A stretch of DNA of 6,922 nucleotides, taken from the NCBI GenBank assembly GCA_927911235.1, contig CAKMOY010000080.1, positions 1 through 6,922 on the forward strand, read 5' to 3'. Source of the DNA: an uncultured Moraxella sp. (GTDB lineage Bacteria > Pseudomonadota > Gammaproteobacteria > Pseudomonadales > Moraxellaceae). Under the pieces are notes generated by a model. That model made no database searches and had not been told where the DNA came from. It worked only from the letters and a program-made list of their open reading frames with translations. Below, one piece after another: positions 6,806 to 6,922 of this stretch; positions within the stretch are counted from its first letter, which is position 1, and every line of letters starts with the position of its first letter. The translations under genes were made by a program, and so were the position numbers.

Positions 6806-6835
6806 ATTATACGTTAATTTTTGCCAAAATTGCCA
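6806..6835 (-). promoter_or_regulatory. Probable promoter region of the FabG4-type reductase gene
   Basis: A perfect -10 box TATAAT lies at 6806-6811 on the minus strand, predicting a start about 45 bases before the ATG. The -35 region is poor: GTGGCA at a 19-base spacing is the best match. It overlaps two direct copies of TTGCCA (plus strand, 6821-6826 and 6830-6835, 9-base period), which could be an activator or repressor site. The remaining bases to 6922 are AT-rich with no gene. Confidence 0.5.
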
Positions 6836-6922
6836 CAAAAAAACGGTTAAAATAATTGTATAACAAACAAAAAAATTTAATGTATTTATAAAAATAATAT
6901 AAAATTTTGTTTATAATTTTGG

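Noticed and set aside
6912..6917. TATAAT on the + strand as an outward-facing promoter at the right edge
   Set aside because: No -35 match lies at a usable distance, and the surrounding 100 bases are almost all A/T.

Overview
The window is an ordinary AT-rich chromosomal stretch from a gammaproteobacterium. Moraxellaceae (Moraxella-like) is my best guess. It rests on the UbiB type, an acetyl-transferring pyruvate dehydrogenase E2 with a lipoyl/linker layout, a two-domain FabG4-type reductase, heavy TTG/AAA/CAA codon use and poly-A-rich spacers. No species can be named from the sequence alone. I see no RNA gene, CRISPR array, transposase or defence system.

Layout, left to right. Positions 1-1496 (+) hold the 3' part of aceF, the E2 subunit of pyruvate dehydrogenase. 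Its reading frame is broken near 1216-1224, and very probably also near 80-100. A bidirectional terminator hairpin at 1532-1564 separates it from a convergent minus-strand gene at 1626-2115. That gene encodes a small DUF697/YcjF-like protein and is also broken, by one base in an A8 tract. An AT-only spacer follows. Next come ubiB (2337-4001, -), an orphan polar amino-acid-type solute-binding lipoprotein (4149-5039, -), a 331-base intergenic region carrying a palindromic repeat element with 25-bp imperfect terminal inverted repeats (5180-5346), and a 460-residue FabG4-type 3-oxoacyl-ACP reductase (5371-6753, -). The last 169 bases are an AT-rich upstream region with a good -10 box for this reductase.

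The four minus-strand genes are not obviously one operon. ubiB and the lipoprotein gene each have a recognisable promoter, a terminator hairpin lies between them, and the repeat lies between the lipoprotein gene and fabG. Functionally the genes are housekeeping: pyruvate to acetyl-CoA (AceF), ubiquinone biosynthesis (UbiB), solute capture at the cell envelope, and acyl-chain keto-reduction (FabG).

The most unusual feature is three reading-frame breaks in two neighbouring genes, all in A/T-run or A-rich sequence, while the three genes to the right are intact. The choices are assembly or sequencing error, genuine decay, or (for the A8 tract) slippage-based switching. Sequence error is the simplest explanation for aceF. 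I found no convincing new biological system here.
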